From assembly GCA_002356515.1 (NCBI GenBank), contig AP017605.1, forward strand, positions 2,418,001-2,482,000: a stretch of DNA of 64,000 nucleotides. Direction: 5' to 3'. The stretch's first letter is position 1. The number at the start of each line of letters is the position of its first letter. Below are positions 18,023 to 26,165 of the stretch, piece by piece. The notes under the pieces were generated by a model. That model saw nothing but the letters and a program-made list of their open reading frames with translations, was not told the origin of the DNA and ran no database searches. Both the position numbers and the translations under genes were made by a program. This DNA is from Mesorhizobium loti. Lineage in GTDB: Bacteria > Pseudomonadota > Alphaproteobacteria > Rhizobiales > Rhizobiaceae.

Positions 18023-19126
18023 ATGGGTTTCAAATGCGGCATCGTTGGCTTGCCCAACGTCGGCAAGTCGACGCTCTTCAACGCGCTGACCAGGACGGCG
18101 GCGGCGCAGGCCGCCAACTATCCGTTCTGCACCATCGAACCGAACACCGGCGAAGTCGCGGTGCCCGACCCGCGCCTGCAGAAGATCGCGGCCATCGGCA
18201 AGTCCAAGGAGATCATCCCGACCCGCATCTCCTTCGTCGACATTGCCGGCCTGGTGCGTGGCGCCTCGAAGGGCGAAGGGCTGGGCAACCAGTTCCTCGC
18301 CAACATCCGCGAGGTCGACGCCATCGTGCATGTGCTGCGTTGCTTCGAGGATGACGACATCACCCATGTCGAAGGTCGCATCGACCCCGTCGCCGACGCC
18401 GAGACGGTCGAGACCGAGCTGATGCTCGCCGACCTCGACAGCCTCGAGCGCCGCATCGTCCAGATCCGCAAGCGTGCCGGCAGCAAGGACAAGGAAGCCA
18501 CCACCGTGCTGCCGATGATGGAGGCCGCGCTCGAACTGCTGCAGGCCGGCAAGCCGACCCGTGTATTGCTCAAAGGTATTTCTGCCGAAGATTTGCGCAT
18601 CCTGCAGGGCTTGAATCTTCTGACCTCGCACCCCGTGCTCTATGTCTGCAATGTCGCGGAGGCCGATGCCGCCACCGGCAACGAGCACACCAGGGCCGTG
18701 GAAAAGATGGCCGCCGCGCAAGGTGCCGGCACGGTGGTGATCTCGGCCGCGATCGAGGCCGAAGTCGCCCAGCTCTCCGACGAGGAAGAGATGGAATTCC
18801 TGTCCTCGCTCGGCCTCGACGAGCCGGGCCTGAACAAGGTCATCCGCGCCGGCTACGAGCTTTTGCATCTCATCACCTATTTCACCGTCGGGCCGAAGGA
18901 GACGCGCGCCTGGACCATCCACAAGGGCGACAAGGCACCTCAGGCCGCCGGCGTCATCCACACCGATTTCGAACGCGGCTTCATCCGCGCCCAGACCATC
19001 GCCTACAACGACTTCGTCACGCTGGGCGGCGAAGTGGCGGCCAAGGAAGCCGGCAAGGCGCGCGACGAAGGCAAGGAATATGTCGTCCAGGACGGCGACA
19101 TCATGCTGTTCAAGTTCAATACATGA
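18023..19126 (+). CDS. ychF: Redox-regulated ATPase YchF (Obg-like)
   Basis: A universal 367-residue P-loop ATPase that binds ribosomes and is linked to translation and oxidative stress. Motifs are G1 GLPNVGKSTLFNALT, G3-like FVDIAGLVRGASKGEGLGNQFL, the altered G4 (ATP-selective) in VLYVCNVAEAD, a coiled-coil insertion, and the C-terminal TGS domain with TYFTVGPKETRAWTI and FIRAQTIAYNDFV. The ATG at 18023 gives MGFKCGIVG, the conserved family start; an earlier in-frame start at 17954 adds a non-conserved tail. Confidence 0.97.
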   Translation: MGFKCGIVGLPNVGKSTLFNALTRTAAAQAANYPFCTIEPNTGEVAVPDPRLQKIAAIGKSKEIIPTRISFVDIAGLVRGASKGEGLGNQFLANIREVDAIVHVLRCFEDDDITHVEGRIDPVADAETVETELMLADLDSLERRIVQIRKRAGSKDKEATTVLPMMEAALELLQAGKPTRVLLKGISAEDLRILQGLNLLTSHPVLYVCNVAEADAATGNEHTRAVEKMAAAQGAGTVVISAAIEAEVAQLSDEEEMEFLSSLGLDEPGLNKVIRAGYELLHLITYFTVGPKETRAWTIHKGDKAPQAAGVIHTDFERGFIRAQTIAYNDFVTLGGEVAAKEAGKARDEGKEYVVQDGDIMLFKFNT

Positions 19127-19328
19127 CATCTTGAAGCACCCCGCCTATGGCGAGATTGCCTAATGGCGGCCTCGATACTGTAAAGCGTACTGCTACGGCG
19201 ATCGATATCTTGGGTAGACGAAAATCACTCAGCCTCAATTGCGCGATAAATACATCGCCATGGCATAGTTTCTCCTAGACACTCCACTCATTCTGCGTAT
19301 CGATGTACCGGGGTGGAGGGTGACGACG

Positions 19329-20246
19329 ATGGTAACACACGTTTTTGGGGGCCCAGACACCCCTAAGAAGCTTCGTTGCTTACAGGAATATCTTCGAGCC
19401 TTTGCTATCGCTTTGCGCGATCAGGAATTCGCTTGCGTTTACATCGACGCTTTTGCAGGCTCTGGGACGCGTACAGAAGTCCGCCCCGGTCTTCCCCTCT
19501 TCGGTTCAGAAATGGCAGAACCGGAAGAGGTAACGACACAGGGGTCTGCTAGGATTGCAATCGAAGTCGACCCACCGATGCATTCTATCGTGCTGATCGA
19601 ACAGGATAGCTCCCGTTTTGCGCAGCTCAACGAGTTGATCTCTGAGTATCCCAATCGCAAGATAATTGCTCGGAACGGAGAGGCTAACGATCTTGTCCAA
19701 CGCCTTTGCAAGCGCACAAATTGGCGTGGGCCGGAGACAGTCGGTCGTGGAATTCGTGGCGTTGTCTTCCTCGATCCCTATGGCATGGAGGTTTCCTGGG
19801 ACACGGTAAAGGCCATTGCAGCAACAGAGGCCTTGGACTGTTGGTATTTCTTTCCGTTATCAGGTCTCTACCGAAATGCTCCTCATGACCCAGCAAAGCT
19901 CGATCCGAGTAAGCAAGCAAGCCTGTATCGCGTTCTAGGAGCCACCGATTGGCGCGAGCGTTGGTACAATCACGAAAGTACTCGCCAAGACCTGTTCGAA
20001 ACGAACGGGCAAGCAGTACGCAGAGCGGATGTGAACGCGATTGAATCATACGTGAAGGAGCGCCTGCGAACAGTGTTCAAAGGGGCTGTCTTGGACCCAG
20101 TCCGCCTTCATCACAAAGGCGGCGCACCACTTGCTTCACTCTTTTTCGCCGTGTCAAACACTAGCCCGGCCGCAGTCGCACTAGCGACAAAGATGGCCTC
20201 TCATATTCTCAAATCGGGAAGATTGTCCCAAAGCCGATCGCGATAG
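19329..20246 (+). CDS. tcmP: Three-Cys-motif partner protein TcmP
   Basis: 305 residues of the TcmP family, which is paired with three-Cys-motif (Gp37/Gp68) proteins. The N-terminal half looks like a Rossmann SAM methyltransferase: YIDAFAGSGTRTE (38-50, motif I), VLIEQDSSRF (88-97, acidic motif II) and VVFLDPYGMEVSW (145-157, a DPPY-like motif IV). Activity is unproven. ATG 19329 has a GGAGG nearby; GTG 19320 is an alternative. Base composition is visibly AT-richer than ychF and corA, which suggests transfer. Its last 46 bases overlap the convergent DUF5131 gene. Confidence 0.88.
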   Translation: MVTHVFGGPDTPKKLRCLQEYLRAFAIALRDQEFACVYIDAFAGSGTRTEVRPGLPLFGSEMAEPEEVTTQGSARIAIEVDPPMHSIVLIEQDSSRFAQLNELISEYPNRKIIARNGEANDLVQRLCKRTNWRGPETVGRGIRGVVFLDPYGMEVSWDTVKAIAATEALDCWYFFPLSGLYRNAPHDPAKLDPSKQASLYRVLGATDWRERWYNHESTRQDLFETNGQAVRRADVNAIESYVKERLRTVFKGAVLDPVRLHHKGGAPLASLFFAVSNTSPAAVALATKMASHILKSGRLSQSRSR

Positions 20247-20953
20247 GTGCGACCTGTTACCTTCTTGTTCTTGCCGCCCCATTGTTTGAAGAAGAACGCT
20301 GTGTCTGTATCGGTGCACTGGTCGAAAATCTCGTCCACCCATCGCGTATCTAGCGGCCTAGCCTGTGGTCCGCTTTCGCCTCCGACGATTGCCCAGTGAA
20401 TGCTTTTAAGATTGGCGCCGGCGACAGAGCCGATTAGGGGTTCGAATGAAACGAATCTCACGGCCGCAGGAACCGCACGGAGTTCATCCAGCCTGTACAG
20501 CACCCGACTATCTTCGACACTGGTTCCGAGCCAGACGTTCGGAAGCACATTGAACTCGGGGGTGGAAAGTACCTCCGACATCCTATCGGGCCGCTTTGTC
20601 AGAATTTGATACGTGTGGCGGGGCGTAGCAGCCATGACCTGCCATATCTCAGCGATGAAGGCGGTTGGCACTTCCGAATGGAAGAGATCAGACATTGAGT
20701 TCACGAAGACACGCTTGGGCTTCTTCCATTCTTGCGGAACAGAAAGCGATGCGTGGTCGAGCTTGATCTTGCCCGTCCATTTCGCTTTGCCACCGCTTTT
20801 GCGTGTCACCCCCACATACTTGTCGACTCCCATGGCTTCCAGCCGCGCGGCCATCCTCATTGCGTAACAATTTGTGCATCCAGCAGTGAGAATTGTGCAG
20901 CCGGCGACCGGGTTCCAGGTCGCATCTGTCCATTCGATTGATGTTTCGGCCAT
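20201..20953 (-). CDS. Phage Gp37/Gp68 family (DUF5131) three-Cys-motif protein
   Basis: 250 residues. The N-terminus SIEWTDATWNPVAGC leads into the Cys motif C19-x6-C26-x2-C29, an arrangement reminiscent of radical-SAM cluster binding. Further family blocks are VFVNSMSDLFH, YQILTKRPDRM, WLGTSVED, RFVSFEPLIG, WAIVGGESGPQARPL and FFFKQWGG. Phages and genomic islands carry it, usually beside TcmP. It probably modifies a substrate with TcmP; a defence role is speculation. ATG 20953 has AAGGTGA upstream. It faces tcmP tail to tail with a 46-bp coding overlap. Confidence 0.9.
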   Translation of the reverse strand: MAETSIEWTDATWNPVAGCTILTAGCTNCYAMRMAARLEAMGVDKYVGVTRKSGGKAKWTGKIKLDHASLSVPQEWKKPKRVFVNSMSDLFHSEVPTAFIAEIWQVMAATPRHTYQILTKRPDRMSEVLSTPEFNVLPNVWLGTSVEDSRVLYRLDELRAVPAAVRFVSFEPLIGSVAGANLKSIHWAIVGGESGPQARPLDTRWVDEIFDQCTDTDTAFFFKQWGGKNKKVTGRTYRDRLWDNLPDLRI

Positions 20954-21283
20954 CACTTCACCTTCCGTGTTGATGGAAGAGTGGCATAGACATTGTAAAC
21001 GTCACTATAAAATATACCCTAGGAATTTGTTCACAACGAGACTTTGAGTTGGCTGTATCACGCCGATCTCGGACGGGATAGACCACGTCCTGCTGCAGCA
21101 CCGATACCAGCCTCTCGACGAGTTTTTCTGAGCAACTGGGAGCCATCCGTCGGGCCGTCACTTGTCTTGATTTTGTCATGGCACAGGTCTAAGCGGCTGG
21201 CACACGGTCGCGCACACGACGAAGAGCCGTGCAATCCGACACGACGCGCAATCCGTACGCACCTTCGCAGGGGAGATCTGGCG
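20954..21283. other. Gap between DUF5131 gene and corA
   Basis: 330 bases without a convincing gene. The left part (to about 21040) is AT-rich and should hold the leftward promoter of the DUF5131 gene; TATAGT on the minus strand at 21004-21009 is a possible -10. The right part returns to GC-rich DNA, marking the likely island edge, and contains the corA promoter. No direct repeats or tRNA remnant were seen at the edge. Confidence 0.4.
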
Positions 21284-22258
21284 ATGATCAAGGCATTTGT
21301 CGTGGACAATGATCGCCTGCGTGTCGTCGACGACCTGCTGGCGGATGGCGATCGGGTCGTCTGGGCCGACCTCATCAGTCCGACCAAGGAGGAAGAGGCC
21401 ACCATCGAAAGCTGGCTCGGCGTCGCCATCCCGACCCGCGAGGAGATGGAGGAGATCGAGATTTCCAGCCGCCTCTATATCGAGGACGGCGCCTACTTCA
21501 TGACCGCCACTTTGCCGGCCCAGACCGAGGTCGACGACCCCCTGATGTCGCCGGTCACCTTCGCTCTTGCCGGCAACAGGCTGATCACCATTCGCTATCA
21601 TGAACCGAAGGCCTTCAAGACCTTCCCGCTGCGCGCCGAGAAGGTGGCGACAGGCTGCACCAGCGGCGACACCATCCTGATCGGCCTCCTGGAAGCGATC
21701 GTCGACCGCCTTGCCGACATACTCGAACGCGCCGGCCGCGACATCGAGGGGATCTCGCGCGATATCTTCGAAGCACGTTCGACCAAAGTGTCGAAGCGCA
21801 ACCGCGACTTCCAGGAACTCCTGAAAGCCATCGGCCGCAAGGAGGACATCGCCTCCTCGATCCGCGACAGCCTGATCTCCCTGCAGCGCCTTGCCGGCTT
21901 CCTCGCCCATGTCGCGACCCAGACCAAGATGAGCAAGGACGTCCGCGCCCGCATCAAGACCTTGTCGCGCGATGTGCTGTCGCTTGCCGACCACGCCACC
22001 TTCCTGTCGCAGAAGATCTCCTTCCTGCTCGACGCCACGCTGGGCATGATCTCGATCGAGCAGAACGCCATCATCAAGATCTTCTCGGTCGCCGCCGTCA
22101 TCTTCCTGCCGCCGACGCTGGTCGCCTCGATCTACGGCATGAATTTCGACGTCATTCCCGAGCTGAAATGGCAGCTCGGCTATCCCTTCGCCATCGGCCT
22201 GATGATCCTGTCGGCGATCCTGCCCTTCTGGTATTTCCGCCGCCGCGGCTGGCTCTGA
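21284..22258 (+). CDS. corA: CorA-family magnesium transporter
   Basis: A 324-residue pentameric Mg2+ (Co2+/Ni2+) channel. The large acidic N-terminal cytoplasmic domain is followed by two C-terminal membrane helices. The signature YGMNF follows helix 1 (IIKIFSVAAVIFLPPTLVASI), and the C-terminus is the basic WYFRRRGWL. The ATG at 21284 has GGGGAGA upstream; in-frame codons further 5' lack family features. Confidence 0.94.
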   Translation: MIKAFVVDNDRLRVVDDLLADGDRVVWADLISPTKEEEATIESWLGVAIPTREEMEEIEISSRLYIEDGAYFMTATLPAQTEVDDPLMSPVTFALAGNRLITIRYHEPKAFKTFPLRAEKVATGCTSGDTILIGLLEAIVDRLADILERAGRDIEGISRDIFEARSTKVSKRNRDFQELLKAIGRKEDIASSIRDSLISLQRLAGFLAHVATQTKMSKDVRARIKTLSRDVLSLADHATFLSQKISFLLDATLGMISIEQNAIIKIFSVAAVIFLPPTLVASIYGMNFDVIPELKWQLGYPFAIGLMILSAILPFWYFRRRGWL

Positions 22259-22372
22259 GCGCAGCCGCCCCGCCTGCTGCCTCAGGCTGGCTCACCAGAA
22301 AGGACTTGACCAAAACGCTGCCGGCCTGCATCCGGGTTGCCCGATCTCTGGGGATTTAACCGGATTGCCGAC

Positions 22373-22843
22373 ATGACCGGAAAAACATGGGCCTATGAGG
22401 ATTTCGTCGAGGGTGCCTCGTTCGACCTCGGCACCAAACAGGTAAGCGCGGCCGAGATCATCGAATTCGCCAGCGAATTCGATGCCCAGCCGATGCATCT
22501 CGACGAGGAAGCCGGCAAGGCCAGCATTCTGGGCGGCCTGTCGGCCTCGGGCTGGCACACCTGCGCCATGTTCATGCGCATGCTGTGCGATGCCTTCCTT
22601 TTGGACTCCACCTGCCAAGGCGCGCCCGGCGTCGATCAGGTCAGGTGGAAGAAACCGGTCCTGGCCGGCGATACGCTCAGAGGCAAGCTGGTTGTCCTGG
22701 CCAAACGCCTCTCGAAATCGAAGCCGCAACTCGGCTTCGTCACCATGCGCAGCGAGCTGGTCAACCAGCGTGGCGAAAGCGTTTTCGAGCTCGAGAATTC
22801 CGTCATGTTCCTGACGCGTGATGCCGCGGGGAATGCCGCATGA
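22373..22843 (+). CDS. MaoC-like hot-dog dehydratase (first of pair)
   Basis: 156 residues, a single hot-dog domain of the MaoC/R-hydratase type. The catalytic-region pattern is FASEFDAQPMHLDEEAGKAS (Asp and His of the hydratase motif), followed by GGLSASGWHTCAM and VRWKKPVLAGDTLRGKLV. It likely hydrates enoyl-CoA or dehydrates hydroxyacyl-CoA; the chain length is unknown. Its stop overlaps the next ATG by four bases, and the neighbour is a homologue, so the two may form a heteromer. Confidence 0.9.
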   Translation: MTGKTWAYEDFVEGASFDLGTKQVSAAEIIEFASEFDAQPMHLDEEAGKASILGGLSASGWHTCAMFMRMLCDAFLLDSTCQGAPGVDQVRWKKPVLAGDTLRGKLVVLAKRLSKSKPQLGFVTMRSELVNQRGESVFELENSVMFLTRDAAGNAA

Positions 22844-23310
22844 CCCTGGATGAATTCTTCCGCATCGGCATCACGATGACGCTGGGCTCGCACACATTCG
22901 AAGCCGAGGCGATCAAGGCGTTCGCGCGCAAATACGACCCGCAGATCTTCCATATCGACGAGGAAGCCGCGAAGAAGAGCGTGCTCGGCGGGCTCTGCGC
23001 CTCCGGCTGGCACACCGCCGCCACCTGGATGAAGCTCAACCTCGAAGCGAGCATGGATGCCGAGGGCGCCAACTGGAACGGCCCCGGCCCGGTCCCGGAA
23101 TTCGGCCCCTCGCCTGGTTTCAAGAATCTGAAGTGGCTGAAGCCGGTCTTGGCCGGCGAGACTGTAACCTTCAGCCGCACCGCGCTGTCCCACCGCCCCA
23201 TCGCCTCGCGCCCCGGCTGGCGAATGCTGTCGCTGCGCGCCGAAGCTTTCGATTCGGCCGGCGACAAGGTGCTGGAGTTCGACAGCGCCGTGCTGGTGAA
23301 GGTGGAGTGA
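22840..23310 (+). CDS. MaoC-like hot-dog dehydratase (second of pair)
   Basis: 156 residues, paralogous to the upstream gene. It shows FARKYDPQIFHIDEEAAKKS (Asp/His catalytic pair), GGLCASGWHTAATWMKL and LKWLKPVLAGETVTFSRTAL. It is translationally coupled through ATGA. An insert with NWNGPGPVPEFGPSPGF is not in the first copy. Both copies keep the hydratase motif, so neither looks degenerate. The pathway is not evident from neighbours. Confidence 0.9.
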   Translation: MTLDEFFRIGITMTLGSHTFEAEAIKAFARKYDPQIFHIDEEAAKKSVLGGLCASGWHTAATWMKLNLEASMDAEGANWNGPGPVPEFGPSPGFKNLKWLKPVLAGETVTFSRTALSHRPIASRPGWRMLSLRAEAFDSAGDKVLEFDSAVLVKVE

Positions 23311-23332
23311 GTAGCCGGTTCGCGTAACCGAA

Positions 23333-23357
23333 TTCATCGTGCCAGTGGCACGATGAA
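23333..23357. terminator. Hairpin between maoC-like pair and apt
   Basis: A perfect stem TTCATCGTGCC / GGCACGATGAA around a three-base AGT loop, 23 bases after the second maoC-like stop and ahead of the converging apt gene. There is no long T-run; it may terminate transcription from both sides or belong to a repeat. Confidence 0.55.
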
Positions 23358-23425
23358 AGGCCGACGAACGCCGGGACGCTGCGAAGCAGCGGGGACCCGG
23401 CCGGGCGGTTGTGATCAAGCGCCCC

Positions 23426-23971
23426 TCAATGCCCCTCAAACCCGATCAGCGTCCTGACCGGCACGCCAAGCGCCTCCAGCCTGGCACGCCCACCCAGATC
23501 CGGCAGGTCGATGACGAAGCAGGCGGCAAGGATATCGGCGCCGATCTGGCGTAGCAGCCTGACCGCCGCTTCCGCCGTGCCGCCGGTGGCGATCAGATCG
23601 TCGACCAGGATCACCTTTTCACCGGGGGCAACGCCGTCCTTGTGCATCTCCATCTCGTCCAGCCCGTATTCCAGGCTGTAGGCGACGCGCACCGTCTCGT
23701 AGGGCAGTTTGCCCTTCTTGCGGATCGGCACGAAACCGGCCGAGAGCTGATGAGCGACGGCGCCGCCAAGGATGAACCCGCGCGCCTCGATGCCGGCGAT
23801 CTTGTCGACCTTCTGCCCGGCATAGGGATGCACCAGCTCGTCGATGGCGCGGCGGAAGGCGCGCGCATTGCCGAGCAGCGTGGTGATGTCGCGAAACAGG
23901 ATGCCGGGCTTCGGATAGTCCGGAATGGTACGGATCGCCGCCAGCAGCGTGTCTTCGAGCGAAGGTTTCAT
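23426..23971 (-). CDS. apt: Adenine phosphoribosyltransferase
   Basis: Purine salvage: adenine plus PRPP gives AMP. The 181-residue type I PRTase starts [20 protein letters not shown], then [48 protein letters not shown] and the PRPP loop [14 protein letters not shown]. The ATG at 23971 gives the standard length; the upstream in-frame extension is arginine-rich and not family-like. An NTF2-like gene lies 73 bases upstream on the same strand. Confidence 0.96.
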   Translation of the reverse strand: MKPSLEDTLLAAIRTIPDYPKPGILFRDITTLLGNARAFRRAIDELVHPYAGQKVDKIAGIEARGFILGGAVAHQLSAGFVPIRKKGKLPYETVRVAYSLEYGLDEMEMHKDGVAPGEKVILVDDLIATGGTAEAAVRLLRQIGADILAACFVIDLPDLGGRARLEALGVPVRTLIGFEGH

Positions 23972-24044
23972 AAGGCGGCTCCGGATGATCCAGCTGGGCA
24001 AATGCGAACGGCGCAGGGACCAAACCCGACGCGACCGACAACGG

Positions 24045-24497
24045 CTAGCGCGATGTGACGCCCGAGACAAGCGCATCCGGCAAAGGATTGGCCTCGCTCG
24101 CTTTGTCCCATGCCTGCGCGACGATCTTCCACTGCCCTTCACTTTTCACCAGCAACAGCATTTCCATGGACCGGCTGGTCTCGGCACTGTTCTCGATCAT
24201 CTCCGCCGTGACCGCCGCGATCGCGATGTTTCCGAAGACGCAGATGTCGGTGCCGAGCACGGTCTCCTGAAGCGACCGCAGTGAGGTGTCGGACAGGCCG
24301 CGCATCCGCTCGACGAAATCGGCGACGCTGGTGCGCCTTGCCGGGCGGGCTGCCGGATAGAGGCTGGCGCCGTCCAGGAAATCGCCCGCGAAATCATCCC
24401 ACCCTGGGGCGATAGTCTCATCCCAGCTAAGGCTGGCAAACTGCCGGTCGATGATGGCCCGTATCATGTCCTCGTCCGTACCCATTCCGTTCGCCAT
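24045..24497 (-). CDS. NTF2-like (SnoaL-type) protein
   Basis: 150 residues with the cone-shaped NTF2 fold pattern: an N-terminal helix [16 protein letters not shown], the segment [16 protein letters not shown], then strands ending [23 protein letters not shown]. Such proteins are small-molecule isomerases, binders or unknowns, and no catalytic residue is clear. GGAAGGAG precedes the ATG at 24497. It may share a transcript with apt. Confidence 0.82.
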   Translation of the reverse strand: MANGMGTDEDMIRAIIDRQFASLSWDETIAPGWDDFAGDFLDGASLYPAARPARRTSVADFVERMRGLSDTSLRSLQETVLGTDICVFGNIAIAAVTAEMIENSAETSRSMEMLLLVKSEGQWKIVAQAWDKASEANPLPDALVSGVTSR

Positions 24498-24709
24498 GAT
24501 CCGCTCCTTCCGTTCGCCTCCCTGCACCGGAGATTGGCATGCGGCACTTGTCCGATCGAATTGCAGCCCAATGAGCTTCATAACCCGTCCGATCTCGATC
24601 CGCATCTGTTTGAGCGCCGCGCTATGCCAAAGGACGGGTTGCCGAACGCTCGCATAGGGGTAAAAAGGGGCGCCTGAAGCATCCCTTCCGGTCGAACCAT
24701 GGTCGCTGC

Positions 24710-25207
24710 ATGACCCATCTTCTGCGGAAAATGCCGACCGTCATCATGGCAACCTCGCTCTTGAGCTGGGCGCCGGTAGCCGTCTCCGCTGCCGAGCGGG
24801 CCAGTTGGACGGTCGTGCTGCGCCCGGCAGATTTCGTGGTCGGCGACGCGCTTGGACAATTGCATACGCGTCGACAATGGATGACTGGATTCGACGAACG
24901 GTCCGGCGCGTTCGAGATCGCTCTGCGCAAGAAGGCAATCGCGATTTCGGCGCCGCGCTGTCGGATGGACTATCTGATTTTGACGATCCCCGTTTATTAC
25001 CCTGAAAATCCGAAGCAGGCATCCGTCCGCGAGCGTCGCGCAGTCTATGATGCTCTCGTCGCACTGCAGACGAAGGGCAAAGGCAGCGCAACTGTTGGCG
25101 TTGAAGCGCCTGAGCCTCTCGCTCGCAGGGGTAAACGAGGTATCGGGCTTCTTGCCTGCAACCTGTACTTTGCCTTTCCAATATCGGTGCAAGTGTCGAC
25201 GCAATGA
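24710..25207 (+). CDS. Exported hypothetical protein
   Basis: 165 residues with a signal peptide (HLLRKMPTVIMATSLLSWAP, cleavage near VSA-AE). The mature part is basic with several Tyr and Cys (APRCRMDYLILTIPVYYPEN, LLACNLYFAFP). No family was recognised. Codon usage is less GC-biased than that of its neighbours. It stands alone, with a palindromic repeat 84 bases downstream. Moderate confidence that it is expressed. Confidence 0.6.
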   Translation: MTHLLRKMPTVIMATSLLSWAPVAVSAAERASWTVVLRPADFVVGDALGQLHTRRQWMTGFDERSGAFEIALRKKAIAISAPRCRMDYLILTIPVYYPENPKQASVRERRAVYDALVALQTKGKGSATVGVEAPEPLARRGKRGIGLLACNLYFAFPISVQVSTQ

Positions 25208-25290
25208 GCTGTTGCCGGCTTCAGTCTCCTGGAGCCGGCTGCGCGAGAACGAAGACAAACCGACGTCCCGGCTGGCGCGCAGCGAGCACC

Positions 25291-25332
25291 CAAAGCGCGT
25301 CGCGTGAATCCACTTCGACGCGACGCGCTTTA
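25291..25332. repeat. Palindromic repeat / likely terminator
   Basis: AAAGCGCGTCGCG (25292-25304) pairs with CGCGACGCGCTTT (25319-25331). The same family as the second hairpin at 740-785, with the same CGTCGC core and GCTTTAGG edge. It lies four bases beyond the phosphatase stop, where it could terminate that leftward transcript. Confidence 0.75.
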
Positions 25333-25336
25333 GGAC

Positions 25337-26032
25337 TTACATGCCGAGGTCGGAACGAAGCTCGGCCCTGGCGACTTCGTACTCGGCCTTGAAGTCGTCC
25401 CGGTTGAGCAGGACAGCGGCAATGACGCTGCCGGAAATCTTGCCCATCTCCACGTCGGACGCATAGTGGATGCCGCCAACCTCGCGGTTGTGGGCGTATT
25501 CGGCCGCGCGCGCCATGATCTCGGCGCGCTTCTCCGGAACCATGTCGGCCAGGATGATGCCCATCATGGTGCCGACAGTGGCATGACCCGACGGCCAGGA
25601 GCCGGAACTCGACAGCTTGACCGCGGGCTTGACGAGATCACTGAGCTGGTGCGGACGCGGGCGCTTCCAGACATCCTTGGCCGGATCGACGACAGCGCCT
25701 TCGGTCTCGACCACGCGATCGAAGAAGGCGCTGAACTTCGGCAGCCTCTCCTTGGTGAAATTCGGACCCATCACATTGGCGAAGCGCCAGACATTCTCCT
25801 CGGAATCGGCAACGGCGCTGGCCACCATCTCGGGCGTGCGCGTCACCTGCAGCGCCAGCACCTCGCCGAGTTCGGCCTTGGTCTGCGCCGAATCGTTGGC
25901 CGGCGGCGGCGGCAGGATCATCGTCAGGTCGATATCCTTGTTGGTCACGAAGGGTTTTGCGTCTTCGGCCTGGGCGGCCGAGCCGATGACCAGCAGCAGC
26001 AGACCAGCCGCCAGCGATGCGTATTTCCTCAT
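25337..26032 (-). CDS. Class A non-specific acid phosphatase (PAP2 family)
   Basis: 231 residues with a Sec signal peptide (KYASLAAGLLLLVIGSAAQA), hence periplasmic. The three PAP2 motifs are present: KDVWKRPRP (K-x6-RP), GSWPSGHAT (PSGH) and HNREVGGIHYASD (R-x5-H-x3-D, with Asn where Ser is usual). It is PhoN/PhoC-like, hydrolysing phosphomonoesters at low pH. The downstream hairpin at 25291 likely ends the transcript. Confidence 0.92.
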   Translation of the reverse strand: MRKYASLAAGLLLLVIGSAAQAEDAKPFVTNKDIDLTMILPPPPANDSAQTKAELGEVLALQVTRTPEMVASAVADSEENVWRFANVMGPNFTKERLPKFSAFFDRVVETEGAVVDPAKDVWKRPRPHQLSDLVKPAVKLSSSGSWPSGHATVGTMMGIILADMVPEKRAEIMARAAEYAHNREVGGIHYASDVEMGKISGSVIAAVLLNRDDFKAEYEVARAELRSDLGM

Positions 26033-26114
26033 GGGTGCGATCCTTCGTTGGGAATGACGCAGGATCGCCGCCTGCCGTGACGGCCATGTGACATCACCGC
26101 CTCCGGAAATGCGA

Positions 26115-26138
26115 AAAGGGCGCCTTGAGGCGCCCTTT
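26115..26138 (-). terminator. Rho-independent terminator of petABC
   Basis: A perfect 10-bp stem AAAGGGCGCC (26115-26124) / GGCGCCCTTT (26129-26138) with a four-base loop, about 30 bases beyond the cytochrome c1 stop. On the minus strand it ends in TTTT. Confidence 0.88.
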
Positions 26139-26165
26139 CGTAATCCTGTGCAGCCCTCGGCGCGG

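Noticed and set aside
17855..19129. Minus-strand 424-codon frame
   Set aside because: Antisense to ychF, a universal gene with all motifs in the forward frame.
20425..20450. A GGTTCGAAT stretch resembling a tRNA T-loop
   Set aside because: It lies inside the DUF5131 gene and no acceptor or anticodon stem can be formed around it.
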